Shown piece after piece: positions 42,674 to 51,942 of a stretch of 64,000 nt of DNA. The notes under the pieces are model-generated. The model was not told the DNA's origin. It saw only the letters and a program-made list of their open reading frames with translations, and did no database searches. Positions within the stretch are counted from its first letter, which is position 1, and the number at the start of each line of letters is the position of its first letter. Both the position numbers and the translations under genes were made by a program. The DNA comes from Anaerobutyricum hallii (lineage in GTDB: Bacteria > Bacillota > Clostridia > Lachnospirales > Lachnospiraceae), in the NCBI RefSeq assembly GCF_900209925.1, contig NZ_LT907978.1, positions 77,001 through 141,000 on the forward strand, in the 5' to 3' direction.

Positions 42674-43366
42674 ATGAACTTGATTTTTGACTTAGATGAT
42701 ACCCTTTATGACCTTATGGGACCTTTTGAACTGGTTCATAAAAAGTTATATGCAGATAAAACCGATGCGGATTGTACGGAACTGTTTATAAAATCACGAG
42801 CTTATTCGGATGAGATCATGGAAGCAGAGATAAAAGGAGACATTCCACATGAGGATTGTTTTTATGAGAGAATTAAAAGAACGTATCATGATGTGGGAAT
42901 TGAGATGAGCAGAGAAGATACAGAAGAGTTTGAACGATTATACAGAGCTTATCAGAAAGAAATATCTCTTAGTGAGGGAGTGGAAGAGTTCCTTGATTAT
43001 TGTAAAGCTCATAATATTTTCATTGCCATTCTTACGAACGGAAGACCGAAATCTCAGTATGCGAAGGTAATTGCTTTGGATTTACATAGATGGTTTGACG
43101 ATGACCACATCTTTATTTCTGGTGGGATTGGCTATCAGAAGCCAGATCCGATGGCATTTCAATATATCGAAAAGATGTTTTCACTTAATCCGGAAGAAAC
43201 ATGGTATATCGGAGATACTTATGAGGCAGATGTTGTTGGGGCAGACGGTGCAGGCTGGCATACAGTCTGGTTTAATCATCGTAACCGAGAATGTCTGGAA
43301 AACTGTGCTGATGTGACAGTAAGAAGTATAGAGGAATTAAGTAGATTCATAAGAGAAAGAAGCTAA
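42674..43366 (+). CDS. HAD hydrolase, YjjG / pyrimidine 5'-nucleotidase-like
   Basis: HAD-IA phosphatase of 230 residues. Motif I DLDDTLYD, motif II ILTNGRP, motif III Lys in YQKPDPMAFQYIEK, motif IV IGDTYEADVVGA. A four-helix cap lies between motifs I and II. The DDTLYD start is shared with YjjG-like nucleotidases and pyrimidine 5'-nucleotidases. Start ATG 42674 has AGGAGGAAC just before it; the extended frame reaches into the tRNA terminator. Substrate uncertain. Confidence 0.88.
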   Translation: MNLIFDLDDTLYDLMGPFELVHKKLYADKTDADCTELFIKSRAYSDEIMEAEIKGDIPHEDCFYERIKRTYHDVGIEMSREDTEEFERLYRAYQKEISLSEGVEEFLDYCKAHNIFIAILTNGRPKSQYAKVIALDLHRWFDDDHIFISGGIGYQKPDPMAFQYIEKMFSLNPEETWYIGDTYEADVVGADGAGWHTVWFNHRNRECLENCADVTVRSIEELSRFIRERS

Positions 43367-43371
43367 AAGTA

Positions 43372-43467
43372 TGAAATCAGTAATATCTATATGGAAATTA
43401 GGACTTTAAACCTATTAGAAAGAGTAATGGTTTCTAAGAGAAATTTTTTATGATATTACTGATTTCA
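43372..43467. terminator. Long hairpin between convergent genes
   Basis: TGAAATCAGTAATATC pairs perfectly with GATATTACTGATTTCA (16 bp) across 64 bases that themselves fold. It stands between the HAD gene and the dltD-like gene, which converge here. No TAGTCGCT-type core is present. Confidence 0.65.
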
Positions 43468-43506
43468 TCAGAGAATGATAAGATAATCAGGATAGAATGA
43501 TATTGG

Positions 43507-44463
43507 TTACTTCGTGTTTAATTTTAATAATTTATGGTATTCAAGTACATCATTATCCCACTGTTTATATTTTTGATCTCCGCGGCGGTCAGGAAGACCA
43601 TATTCGTTTTTGAGGTATTCACCGAGATAGGCTGTAGTCTTTTGGGCTCCTTTGATATTAAGATGATCGCCGCCGTCCGCAGTATCTTTTTTCCAATTGA
43701 TATTCTTTTTTAATTCAAGGTTCAAATCGATAAAGTTGATTTTGTTCTTGTCGGCAATCTGCTGCAATGCATTATGCTTTCTGTAGTTCCATCCATTGTA
43801 ATTCGGAACGGAGATCAGTACAGGAATAGAACCCTGACGTTTGCAATAGTGAATACATTTTTCAAAGGTAGATGCACTGATATCGTTGATTTTCCAGGTT
43901 TTTCTGGTGAACTTCATTCGGTGCTTTTTTTTATGGACTTTGTGTGTTGATTTACGGTAATAGTAACCTTTCATAACGGAATATCGGTTTCCCCAAATGT
44001 TCTTAATTTTATGTGGGTTTAAGTTTTTGTGGAAGCTGATAACCGGAAAAAAGGTTGCGAGCTTTGCTTTTGTGATAGAGTCGAGATTAGCGATATCGGT
44101 TTTATCACGAAAAAGATTATTGCCGTCAATCAGTACGATAGAAGGCTTTTGGTGTTTATAAATCTGCTTTAAATATTCATAAGTCTCAGGAATACGCTGG
44201 CTTGCCTGTCCCCAGGTATATCCGGTGAATCCGTCCTGTTCCCACCATATGAGAGGAAAAATTCCGCTGTATACATTACTGTCTCCTATTGCTAATACAT
44301 CAATACTGTTATCCGGTTCCTGAAAAATGCTATAGCCGGAGTAATTAAATAGCGGATTGGCATTGTACCCCATGGCAATGGATAAGGAAGAAAAGATTTT
44401 CAGTGCAAATGTTAAAATCAGCAGGAAAATAATGCTTCGTGCTGCTATTGATTTTTTTGACAT
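43507..44463 (-). CDS. SGNH-type exported protein in the dlt operon (DltD position)
   Basis: Protein of 318 residues with an N-terminal membrane anchor (about residues 9-30). The rest is an SGNH hydrolase-like fold: IGDSNVYS gives the Ser-type motif, NNLFRD the Asn, and ADGGDHLNIKGAQ the Asp-x-His. It occupies the last place of the dlt operon, where DltD attaches D-Ala to teichoic acid, but sequence similarity to classical DltD is not evident by eye, so it may be a functional substitute. RBS GGAGGAAC. Stop faces the hairpin at 43372-43467. Confidence 0.75.
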   Translation of the reverse strand: MSKKSIAARSIIFLLILTFALKIFSSLSIAMGYNANPLFNYSGYSIFQEPDNSIDVLAIGDSNVYSGIFPLIWWEQDGFTGYTWGQASQRIPETYEYLKQIYKHQKPSIVLIDGNNLFRDKTDIANLDSITKAKLATFFPVISFHKNLNPHKIKNIWGNRYSVMKGYYYRKSTHKVHKKKHRMKFTRKTWKINDISASTFEKCIHYCKRQGSIPVLISVPNYNGWNYRKHNALQQIADKNKINFIDLNLELKKNINWKKDTADGGDHLNIKGAQKTTAYLGEYLKNEYGLPDRRGDQKYKQWDNDVLEYHKLLKLNTK

Positions 44464-44485
44464 TTTAGTTCCTCCTGTAAAGTGA

Positions 44486-44530
44486 ATGTACTCTCACGAA
44501 ATCAAGCACAAAAAGATTCCGAGAGTACAT
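44486..44530. repeat. Stem-loop with GATTCCGAGAGTACAT motif, copy 2
   Basis: ATGTACTCTC pairs perfectly with GAGAGTACAT around a 25-base loop in the gap between dltB and the SGNH gene. It may tune the ratio of the two mRNA parts. Confidence 0.65.
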
Positions 44531-44556
44531 ATGAAAGTGTTCGATAGTAAATCATA

Positions 44557-46149
44557 TTAAAACTTCGCATAAATAAAGTCGGCAACGCCCCATCCGGGTC
44601 CATAGGCACCGGCAATGATGATCAGTATAATAGGAATCATATATAGTCCCCAGCGAATTGGTAAGGACTGTTTTGATATGAGTTCGCGGATAGAATGTCC
44701 CTCTTCCTGGCTCTTTCCGATGAGATAGAGAAGAATAATACTAAAGACGATTAACAGGAAATCCAGTTTAAATAATCCTCCTTGATCAAAAGCTATCTGC
44801 CAGAAAGAGACTTTGCTGTTCCATGGACGAAATACAGAACAGAGCATAGCGATAGCAACGTTTAAGTTTCGTGCCCGGAAAATGAGCATACCAATATTTA
44901 CAAGAATAAATGTGCGGGCTGTCTGCATTATGTGATACCAGGATGCATTTCGATCAATGTTACATTTCCTGCAAAAAGCAGCAAAAACAGGTTCGAAAAG
45001 CATACCAAGGACCATGATGACATAGTAATAAAGACCGTAAATAATGTATTTCCATTCTGCTCCATGCCAGATTCCATTACCGAACCAAACGGCGAACAGA
45101 GCAAAAATACCGGGAATCGTGGCAGCATAATAACGATTCATGTGGGCTCGGCACTTTTGGCAGAACTTCTGAAAATGTGTTCCAAGAGAAATCGGGTAAA
45201 AAATGTAATCTTTGAACCAGGCTCCCAGAGTAATATGCCATCTGCGCCAGAAATCATTAACGGAAGTGGCGAAAAATGGACGTTTGAAGTTCTCTTCTAA
45301 AGTGATGCCGAAAAGCTGGGCGCTTCCTCTTGCAATGTTAATACATCCGGCAAAGTCCATGTAAAGCTGGAAAGTATATAAAAGAATTGCCATGATAACA
45401 GGAAAACCGGAGTATCGTTCGTGATTTGCAAAAATAGCACGAACATACATATTTACGCGGTCAGAAAGAAGTACTTTTTGAAAAAGTCCCCATGTAATAA
45501 GCTGGGCACCAAAACAAAACTGTTTATAATCAAAGCGATGCTCTGCTTTTAATTCTTCACCAAGCTGCCCATAGCGGGAGATTGGTCCCTCGGTGATGAC
45601 TGGGAAAAAGATTAAAAACAGAAGCAGGCGCAGGTAGTTTCTTTCGACCTTACATACGCCGCGGGCAACATCTGTCACGTAGCTGATGGCAGACAGTGTG
45701 TAAAAAGAGATTCCGAGAGGAAGAAAGATATTTAAAAACGGAATCTGGGCGGGGATATGTAAAGCATTAAAAAGTGCATTGATATTTTCACCAAAAAAGT
45801 TAAAATACTTTGTAACAAATAAAATACCGAAGTTTATAAAGCATAAGAATGCGATAACATAGCGGATTTTTGTCGTGGTCTTATTCTTTAGTTCTTTTCT
45901 TGTAGCGCGGTCCAATTCTTTCTTTTTTAATTTAAATGTTTCGTTGAACTGCTCGATAACTCTTGCACCAAGATAAATGGCTGCCGTTGTAAACAGGACA
46001 ACGACAACCAGACTTTTCATTGTAAGAATATAGAACAGCAGGCTCGAAAAGAGTAGTCCGATCCAACGGCGCTTTATGGGAAGTAAATAATAAAGGATCA
46101 GACTGCCGCCAAGAAATGGAAAAAGATAGAGCCATGAATTATACTGCAT
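44557..46149 (-). CDS. dltB: D-alanyl-lipoteichoic acid transport protein DltB (MBOAT)
   Basis: Polytopic membrane protein of 530 residues. MBOAT motifs are PLGISFYTLSAISYVTDVARG, FFPVITEGPISRY, LYMDFAGCINIARGSAQLFG, DFWRRWHITLGAWFKDYIFYPISLG, and the catalytic His in GNGIWHGAEWKYIIYG. With DltC it passes D-Ala across the membrane. It sits directly behind dltC (8-base gap), rather than between dltA and dltC as in the common order. Longer than typical Bacillus DltB (about 395) because of insertions in the first 110 residues and near the middle. Confidence 0.9.
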   Translation of the reverse strand: MQYNSWLYLFPFLGGSLILYYLLPIKRRWIGLLFSSLLFYILTMKSLVVVVLFTTAAIYLGARVIEQFNETFKLKKKELDRATRKELKNKTTTKIRYVIAFLCFINFGILFVTKYFNFFGENINALFNALHIPAQIPFLNIFLPLGISFYTLSAISYVTDVARGVCKVERNYLRLLLFLIFFPVITEGPISRYGQLGEELKAEHRFDYKQFCFGAQLITWGLFQKVLLSDRVNMYVRAIFANHERYSGFPVIMAILLYTFQLYMDFAGCINIARGSAQLFGITLEENFKRPFFATSVNDFWRRWHITLGAWFKDYIFYPISLGTHFQKFCQKCRAHMNRYYAATIPGIFALFAVWFGNGIWHGAEWKYIIYGLYYYVIMVLGMLFEPVFAAFCRKCNIDRNASWYHIMQTARTFILVNIGMLIFRARNLNVAIAMLCSVFRPWNSKVSFWQIAFDQGGLFKLDFLLIVFSIILLYLIGKSQEEGHSIRELISKQSLPIRWGLYMIPIILIIIAGAYGPGWGVADFIYAKF

Positions 46150-46157
46150 ATTCTCAC

Positions 46158-46388
46158 CTACTCATCTTCTAAAATTTCCTGAACCATGTGGTAAATACTT
46201 TCTACAGATTTAAAGTTCTCTGGCTTAATATAAGGAAGTGTAATGTTGATATCAAATTCATCATTAAGCTCAGAGACAAGCTGAAGAATTTCCATAGATT
46301 CTAAAAGGTGTTCATCAATAAAATCTGTTGATGCCGCAAAGTCAGCGCCAGGTTTAATAGTTTCTAAAATTTCAAGAATAGTGTCCAT
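46158..46388 (-). CDS. dltC: D-alanine carrier protein
   Basis: Acyl-carrier-like protein of 76 residues. The 4'-phosphopantetheine Ser lies in DEHLLESMEILQLVSEL (the usual D-S-x-x-x motif is changed to E-S-M). Four-helix ACP pattern with acidic surface. DltA loads D-Ala onto it and DltB uses it. Start ATG at 46388 (AGGAGAT upstream); a longer frame to 46415 overlaps the RBS. Order in the operon is A-C-B-D. Confidence 0.9.
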   Translation of the reverse strand: MDTILEILETIKPGADFAASTDFIDEHLLESMEILQLVSELNDEFDINITLPYIKPENFKSVESIYHMVQEILEDE

Positions 46389-46422
46389 AGTTAATCTCCT
46401 TTGTGTATTATTCAAGAATGTC

Positions 46423-47982
46423 TTAACATTCTTGATAGCTTTCTTTTAATAGTTTTCTGTCGATCTTTCCGTTTGCATTGTAAGGCATCTGTTTGATTCG
46501 GATGAACTTATTCGGTCGCATATACGCAGGCAGTTTAGAGGTTGCTGTAACGGAAAGTGCATCTGGTTTTACCTTTCCCTGATAAAAAACAAGAATTTGA
46601 TCAGTTGTTTCTAAGTAAATACATACGCAGGCATGAATTTCCGGCAAAGCCCCAATAGAAGCTTCGATTTCACCGGGTTCAATGCGGTATCCCATATGTT
46701 TGATCTGGAAATCTTTTCGTCCCTGATATCTTAAAAGTCCATCTTCCCCTCGATATACAAGATCTCCTGTGCGATATACAACTTCCGGATAAGCATCATT
46801 CAACGGATTTTGTACGAAAGCTTCAGAAGTTTTTGATGGATTATGATAATAACCGTCTGCAAGAAACGGACCGCTGACAAGAAGTTCCCCGCTTGTAGCT
46901 TCTTTCCCGTTCTCATTTACGATGATCAGGTCACAATTGTCACAGGCAACGCCGATAGGAAGTGTTTCCTCATCGGAAAAAGTGTGATTAACAACATAGT
47001 AACTGCAAATATCGGTTGTCTCTGTCGGACCGAAAAGATTTGCGTAAAAAATATCAGGAAGTGCCTGGCGCCAGTAATTCAACTGCTTTACAGGCATAAC
47101 TTCTCCGGCAAACAATACTTTCTTAAGATATTCCGGTTTAATATAAGAAAATGTATCCCAGTTCGCTACAATATTAAGCGCAGAAGGAACCCAGTAGATG
47201 GTATTTACTTTATAAGTATTCAGATATTCCATAAGCTGCATCGGGAATGAAAAATACTTCTTTGGAATAATCTGATAAGTTGCCCCGGTACGAAGTGCTG
47301 CATAAAAGTCAGAGACAGACATACTAAAGTACAATGGGGTCTGGCTTCCAAAAATAGTTGCTTGATCAATATCAAATGCATGGATAAACCAGCTTCCATA
47401 AGAAATCAATGCACGATGGCTGATCACAGTACCCTTTGGCTGACCGGTAGAACCGGAAGTATAGAGAATATATGCCGGATCACGTTCCGTCATCTGGTCA
47501 CGTACTCTGTCAAGAAGCTTGTTATCTATTCCTGCCAAAGCACTATCTTCTATTAAAAATGTCTTAATTGTCTTTGAGAACGGTTCACTCTGGTCCTCTT
47601 CAAAAGAAGAAGGCATATCAGAACGGCTAGTGTGAAATGCATTCACTTTATCAATGTATGAGCTGTCTGTAAGAATCCCAGCCGGCTGTAATGTTTCAAA
47701 AATACGGTGTACACGTTCTACAGGCATCTGTGTGTCAAGTACGACATAAAAATTACCACTGTAAAGAACGCCGAGCATTGCCTCTGCCAGAGCAGGGCTC
47801 TTATCCATATAAATAGCAACAGGAATACGGTGCTTCTTCAAAGTAGAAGCAAGCATGGTACCTGTCTGTTGGCTCTTTCTTTTCAGATCATGGAAAGTAA
47901 CCGAAGCATGGTCGTCTGCAACGGCTATATGATCAGGAAAACGCTCACAGGTTTTCTCGAAATATTGTAATATATTTTTCAT
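46423..47982 (-). CDS. dltA: D-alanine--D-alanyl carrier protein ligase
   Basis: Adenylating enzyme of 519 residues that activates D-Ala with ATP and loads DltC. The AMP-binding core motif is PAYILYTSGSTGQPKGTVISHRAL, later NLFGPTETTDICSYYVV, YRTGDLVYRGEDGLLRYQGRKDFQIKHMGYRIEPGEIE, and the catalytic Lys in NANGKIDRKLL. Start ATG 47982 with GGAGATAC before it; the upstream in-frame extension lacks an RBS. First gene of the minus-strand dlt operon, which lowers negative charge of teichoic acids and helps resistance to cationic peptides. Confidence 0.94.
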   Translation of the reverse strand: MKNILQYFEKTCERFPDHIAVADDHASVTFHDLKRKSQQTGTMLASTLKKHRIPVAIYMDKSPALAEAMLGVLYSGNFYVVLDTQMPVERVHRIFETLQPAGILTDSSYIDKVNAFHTSRSDMPSSFEEDQSEPFSKTIKTFLIEDSALAGIDNKLLDRVRDQMTERDPAYILYTSGSTGQPKGTVISHRALISYGSWFIHAFDIDQATIFGSQTPLYFSMSVSDFYAALRTGATYQIIPKKYFSFPMQLMEYLNTYKVNTIYWVPSALNIVANWDTFSYIKPEYLKKVLFAGEVMPVKQLNYWRQALPDIFYANLFGPTETTDICSYYVVNHTFSDEETLPIGVACDNCDLIIVNENGKEATSGELLVSGPFLADGYYHNPSKTSEAFVQNPLNDAYPEVVYRTGDLVYRGEDGLLRYQGRKDFQIKHMGYRIEPGEIEASIGALPEIHACVCIYLETTDQILVFYQGKVKPDALSVTATSKLPAYMRPNKFIRIKQMPYNANGKIDRKLLKESYQEC

Positions 47983-48230
47983 ATGTAGTATCTCCTTAGT
48001 GCTGTTAGCGACTATTGATTCATAGTTATACATACAAGATAACAAAGAAATCTTAAGTAATAACCAAAGAGAATCTAAAACATTCTTAAGAGATAATTCT
48101 GGATTTATTTCCTTGCGCTGTTTGTTTCTTTTGCTTGATCAATGAAAACTTACATATATTTTACAAGACAATCTCTTTTGATTTTACATCTTTGTGTTAG
48201 AGTTATGCACATAAAGGAAAGGACAGATGG

Positions 48231-48491
48231 GTGATGAAAGTGAAAGAAATATATAAAATATCAGAGACTGTTCATAGAGCAGCAGGGGGAAAAATAGAAA
48301 ATATTTTCCTGTTTTTAAATACAATGTTCTGGGCATTGCTTGCGCTTATTATTGGCGCGGCAGGATTTTCCCTGGCAACGGGAAGTGTGATTGGGCATGG
48401 AATTACATTATTTTGTATTGTAGGATATACTGGAATGATTATAGGATTTTTTGGTGGAAGTTATTATTTATATAGAAGAGATGAGAAATAA
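48231..48491 (+). CDS. Small membrane protein of unknown function
   Basis: Protein of 86 residues with two membrane helices (about residues 24-46 and 53-76) and a short basic tail (YRRDEK). No family recognised. Start GTG 48231 or ATG 48234; AAGGAAAGG lies 9-12 bases upstream. A terminator follows directly, so it is a single-gene unit, divergent from dltA. It could act as a regulator of membrane proteins, but nothing supports a specific role. Confidence 0.65.
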   Translation: MMKVKEIYKISETVHRAAGGKIENIFLFLNTMFWALLALIIGAAGFSLATGSVIGHGITLFCIVGYTGMIIGFFGGSYYLYRRDEK

Positions 48492-48497
48492 AGTAAG

Positions 48498-48555
48498 CAA
48501 GAAGCTATCGCAGTAACAGTGTTACAACTGTAACTGTGGATAGCTTCTTTTATTT
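48498..48555 (+). terminator. Terminator of the small membrane protein gene
   Basis: AAGAAGCTATC pairs with GATAGCTTCTT, with an inner CAGTAACAG/CTGTAACTG stem, then TTTATTTT. Confidence 0.85.
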
Positions 48556-48719
48556 TACAGGAAAAAATGCTGCGAAAATGCCGGGGTCCGTTTGAATGTA
48601 TTTATGTGCCTACTGTTATTATATTTACAAAAGTAAAAATAATAATAAAAAATTGCCCAAAAACAGGGCAAAATATTTGGTTATATTGAAAGAATGTAAA
48701 AATATATGTCATGTTTTTG

Positions 48720-48748
48720 TTGACAATCTAGAGGGAAAATTTTATAAT
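48720..48748 (+). promoter_or_regulatory. Strong promoter of the SorC-regulated operon
   Basis: TTGACA and TATAAT, both perfect, separated by 17 bases, ending 25 bases before the regulator start. Confidence 0.85.
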
Positions 48749-48773
48749 ATAGGTAGTTACGGGAGGGGGAAAT

Positions 48774-49721
48774 ATGAGGAAGGTAATTGATGATCCACGC
48801 CTGATGGTTCGGGTATGCGATTTGTATTATAATCAGGGTATCAGCCAGCAGCAGATTGCCAAGGACCTGAATTTATCCAGACCGACGGTATCTAGAGTGT
48901 TGGCGCTTGCTAAGGAGCAGGGAATTGTAAAGATTAGTATTTCCAATGTGAATGCAGTAGAGCATTGGGAGCTTGAGAGAAGACTTGAGAAAGAATTTGG
49001 TCTTCGGGAAGTAATCATTGTAGGAGAGAATTCCTCAGAGGATGGGATGAAGGAGTCGCTTGGAGAAGCGGCCGCCAGATATTTGGAATATACGATTAAA
49101 GATGGGAATATAGTAGGTGTTTCTATGGGTTCCACTTTATTTGAAGTCGTGTCCCATGTTGTACATCCTGCCGCACAGAAAGTTACATTTGTTCCGTTAG
49201 TCGGTGGAGTTGGAAGAGTTCGTATGGAGCTTCATGCGAACAGTCTGGCGGAATCACTGTCTCGTATATATAATGGTAAGTTTGTACCGCTGCATGCACC
49301 GGCCCGCGTTTCCAGCAGAAATATCCGAGATGAGCTTTTGAAAGAAGATAGTTTATTACCGGCGATTTATCTGACACAGAAATTAGATATTGCAATAGTT
49401 GGTATCGGATATCCGAATGAGAAGTCAGCAATTATGGCGACGGGATATTTTAAGGAGAATGAGATAGAATCTCTTATTGACCGTAAGGTAGCCGGAGAGC
49501 TATGTATGCAGTTTTATGATATTTACGGAGATACTGCTCCGTATAAAGATGATAATAATGTTATTGGAATGGATATCAGTATGCTTCGCTCTGTTCCACG
49601 TTCTATCGGTATTGCCGGAGGTGTTGAGAAGCTTCGGGCAGTCAGAGGAGCGATTAACGGACACTATATTAATACGTTGATTACAGATATTGAATGTGCA
49701 GAGGCATTGATATCTGAATAA
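48774..49721 (+). CDS. SorC/DeoR-type sugar-binding transcriptional regulator
   Basis: Regulator of 315 residues. The N-terminal HTH is YNQGISQQQIAKDLNLSRPTVSRVLALAKEQGI (about residues 19-51). The C-terminal sugar-phosphate-binding domain is of SorC type (VGVSMGSTLFEV, FVPLVGGVG, DIAIVGIGYP, AGGVEKLRAVRGAINGHYINTLITD). It is the first gene in a transcript with phosphosugar enzymes and probably senses one of their intermediates. RBS GGGAGGGGGA. Confidence 0.93.
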   Translation: MRKVIDDPRLMVRVCDLYYNQGISQQQIAKDLNLSRPTVSRVLALAKEQGIVKISISNVNAVEHWELERRLEKEFGLREVIIVGENSSEDGMKESLGEAAARYLEYTIKDGNIVGVSMGSTLFEVVSHVVHPAAQKVTFVPLVGGVGRVRMELHANSLAESLSRIYNGKFVPLHAPARVSSRNIRDELLKEDSLLPAIYLTQKLDIAIVGIGYPNEKSAIMATGYFKENEIESLIDRKVAGELCMQFYDIYGDTAPYKDDNNVIGMDISMLRSVPRSIGIAGGVEKLRAVRGAINGHYINTLITDIECAEALISE

Positions 49722-49816
49722 TAAATCATGGTGCAGCAGTAATAAATACTGCCGATGCAGTAGATGCAGCATCAGAATATATCTAGTTCATAGTTTTGAT
49801 CAAGGGGGTAAATATC

Positions 49817-50995
49817 ATGGATGAAATTCTAAACCTGTCAATTAATGAGATGCCACAAACTGAGTTTGATTGTTCTTGTGGAAAGCACCACAATTTTAGC
49901 GTACACGATATGTCTATCCGTAAAGGAGCAATCGAAGATTTACCAAAGATGGCAGAACCATTTAAAGATGGTAAGATTCTTGTAGTATTTGATAATCATA
50001 CTTACGAAGTAGCAGGTAAAAGAGCTGTAGAACTTCTAAAAGAGAATGGATTTAATGTAAAAGAACTGTTATTTGATACAGGCGATGATATCTTGATTCC
50101 AGATGAGAAGACCTTAGGAAGAATTGTACAGGAACAGGATTTAGATACAAGCCTTATGGTAGCAGTTGGATCTGGTGTTATTAATGACTCCGTTAAGTTC
50201 GTAACTTCACGTTCCGGACTGCCATATATCATTGTTGCGACAGCACCATCTATGGATGGATATGTAGCAGATGGAGCCCCGATTTTCTCACAGGGATATA
50301 AGTATTCTCCGGTAGCTCATCTTACATACGGACTCGTTGGAGATACCGATATTTTAAAGACTGCTCCTCAGGATCTGATTCAGGCAGGTTACGGTGATGT
50401 TGTTGGTAAGATTACTGCGATCGCAGATTGGGATTTATCAGTTAAGGCCAATAACGATTATCGTTGCGATACTTGTGTTACATTAGTTAACAGAGCATTA
50501 GACAAGTGTTTTGCAAAAGCAGAAGGATTAAAGGAAAGAGATCCTGAGTCACTTGGAGCATTATTAGAAGCATTAACTTTAACAGGTGTTGCGATGGCAT
50601 TAGTTAATATTTCCCGTCCGGCATCAGGTGCAGAGCATATGTTATCTCATTTCTGGGAAATGGATTACATTGCACGTGGATTAAATCCAAATCATCATGG
50701 AATTCAGGTTGGTGTAGCAACTCCGATTATTGCTCGTTTCTTTGAAGAATTAGCAGATATCCTTCCAGAAGGAACCGGAGCACTTTGTCCGCCTCATGAG
50801 GAGATTGAAGCACTTTTAGCAAAAGGTGGAGCACCAACAAGTCCAAAGGATATTGGTATCAGCAAAGAACTGTTCCATAACAGTTTACTGAAAGGATATA
50901 CAGTACGTCCTCGTTACTCTATCATGCAGTTTGCAAAAGATAATGGACGTTTAGAAGAAATCGCAGATAAGATTACAGAAGAGATTTACGGCTAA
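49817..50995 (+). CDS. sn-Glycerol-1-phosphate dehydrogenase (AraM/EgsA-like)
   Basis: Iron-type NAD(P)-dependent dehydrogenase of 392 residues. Nucleotide site VAVGSGVINDSVKF, then APSMDGYVADGAPI. Metal ligands include Asp in QAGYGDVVGK and His residues in GAEHMLSHFWE and NHHGIQVGVA. AraM of Bacillus makes glycerol-1-phosphate from dihydroxyacetone phosphate and lies beside the phosphatase AraL in the arabinose operon. The next gene here is an AraL-like phosphatase, the same pair. ATG 49817 has AGGGGG before it. The exact substrate could be another polyol phosphate. Confidence 0.87.
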   Translation: MDEILNLSINEMPQTEFDCSCGKHHNFSVHDMSIRKGAIEDLPKMAEPFKDGKILVVFDNHTYEVAGKRAVELLKENGFNVKELLFDTGDDILIPDEKTLGRIVQEQDLDTSLMVAVGSGVINDSVKFVTSRSGLPYIIVATAPSMDGYVADGAPIFSQGYKYSPVAHLTYGLVGDTDILKTAPQDLIQAGYGDVVGKITAIADWDLSVKANNDYRCDTCVTLVNRALDKCFAKAEGLKERDPESLGALLEALTLTGVAMALVNISRPASGAEHMLSHFWEMDYIARGLNPNHHGIQVGVATPIIARFFEELADILPEGTGALCPPHEEIEALLAKGGAPTSPKDIGISKELFHNSLLKGYTVRPRYSIMQFAKDNGRLEEIADKITEEIYG

Positions 50996-51088
50996 AGAAT
51001 GCCGGGCTATTCTTGAGGAATTCTCAGAATTTCTGACGACGATGATAGATATGATCAGGAATATATAAACAGGTAAGAGGTATATTTT

Positions 51089-51883
51089 ATGCAGAAAAAG
51101 GAAGACGCATTAAAAGGTGTGAAACTATTTGTCCTTGATATGGATGGAACAGTATATTTAGGTGATCAGCTGATTGAAGGTGCATTAGATTTCATTCGTG
51201 AGGTAGATGCATCAGAAGACAGAGATTTCATTTTCTTTACGAACAATGCTTCTCGTGTCCCTGCAGTTTATGTTGAAAAGCTTCATAAGCTGGGACTTGA
51301 TGTAGAGGAAAGTAAAGTTGTAACAGCTGGAGATGTCTGTGCAGAATTTTTGAAGGTGAATTATCCGGGAGCAAGAGTTTATCTCAATGGTACTCCTGTT
51401 CTGGAAGAGAACTGGAAGGAAAAAGGAATTAATCTTGTAGAAGAAGATCCAGATGTTGCAGTACAGAGTTTTGATACAACATTAACTTATCATAAACTAG
51501 ATCGAATCTGTCACTACGTAAGAAATGGTGTTCCGTTTATTGCAACACATATGGATACAAACTGCCCGACAGAGTATGGATTTATGCCTGATTGTGGAGC
51601 AATGTGCAGTCTTATTACAGATTCTACAGGAGTGAAGCCTCGTTTCCTTGGAAAGCCATGGAAAGAAACAGTAGATATGGTTGCAGAGATTACAGGTTAT
51701 AAGGCAGAAGAGATGGCTTTTGTTGGCGATCGCTTATATACAGATGTGGCAACAGGCGTGAATAACGGAGCGAAAGGATTTCTTGTTTTAACCGGGGAAG
51801 CAGATATGCAGACTGTAGCTGAATCTGACGTAGAGCCAACTTGTATCTATGATTCTTTAAATGAAATGAGAAAATATCTGTAG
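51089..51883 (+). CDS. HAD-IIA sugar phosphatase (AraL/NagD-like)
   Basis: Phosphatase of 264 residues. Motif I FVLDMDGTVYLGD, motif II FFTNNASR, motif III Lys in FLGKPWKETVDMV, motif IV FVGDRLYTDVATG. The C2-type cap between II and III is typical of NagD, AraL and 4-nitrophenylphosphatase. In B. subtilis AraL removes unwanted sugar phosphates and neighbours AraM; here the order is AraM-like then AraL-like. It probably detoxifies phosphosugars formed in the pathway. Confidence 0.92.
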   Translation: MQKKEDALKGVKLFVLDMDGTVYLGDQLIEGALDFIREVDASEDRDFIFFTNNASRVPAVYVEKLHKLGLDVEESKVVTAGDVCAEFLKVNYPGARVYLNGTPVLEENWKEKGINLVEEDPDVAVQSFDTTLTYHKLDRICHYVRNGVPFIATHMDTNCPTEYGFMPDCGAMCSLITDSTGVKPRFLGKPWKETVDMVAEITGYKAEEMAFVGDRLYTDVATGVNNGAKGFLVLTGEADMQTVAESDVEPTCIYDSLNEMRKYL

Positions 51884-51942
51884 TTTTAAAGTATAAATCA
51901 AAAGGGATTTTTTACCACTCAAATAAAGAAGGAGATTAAAAA

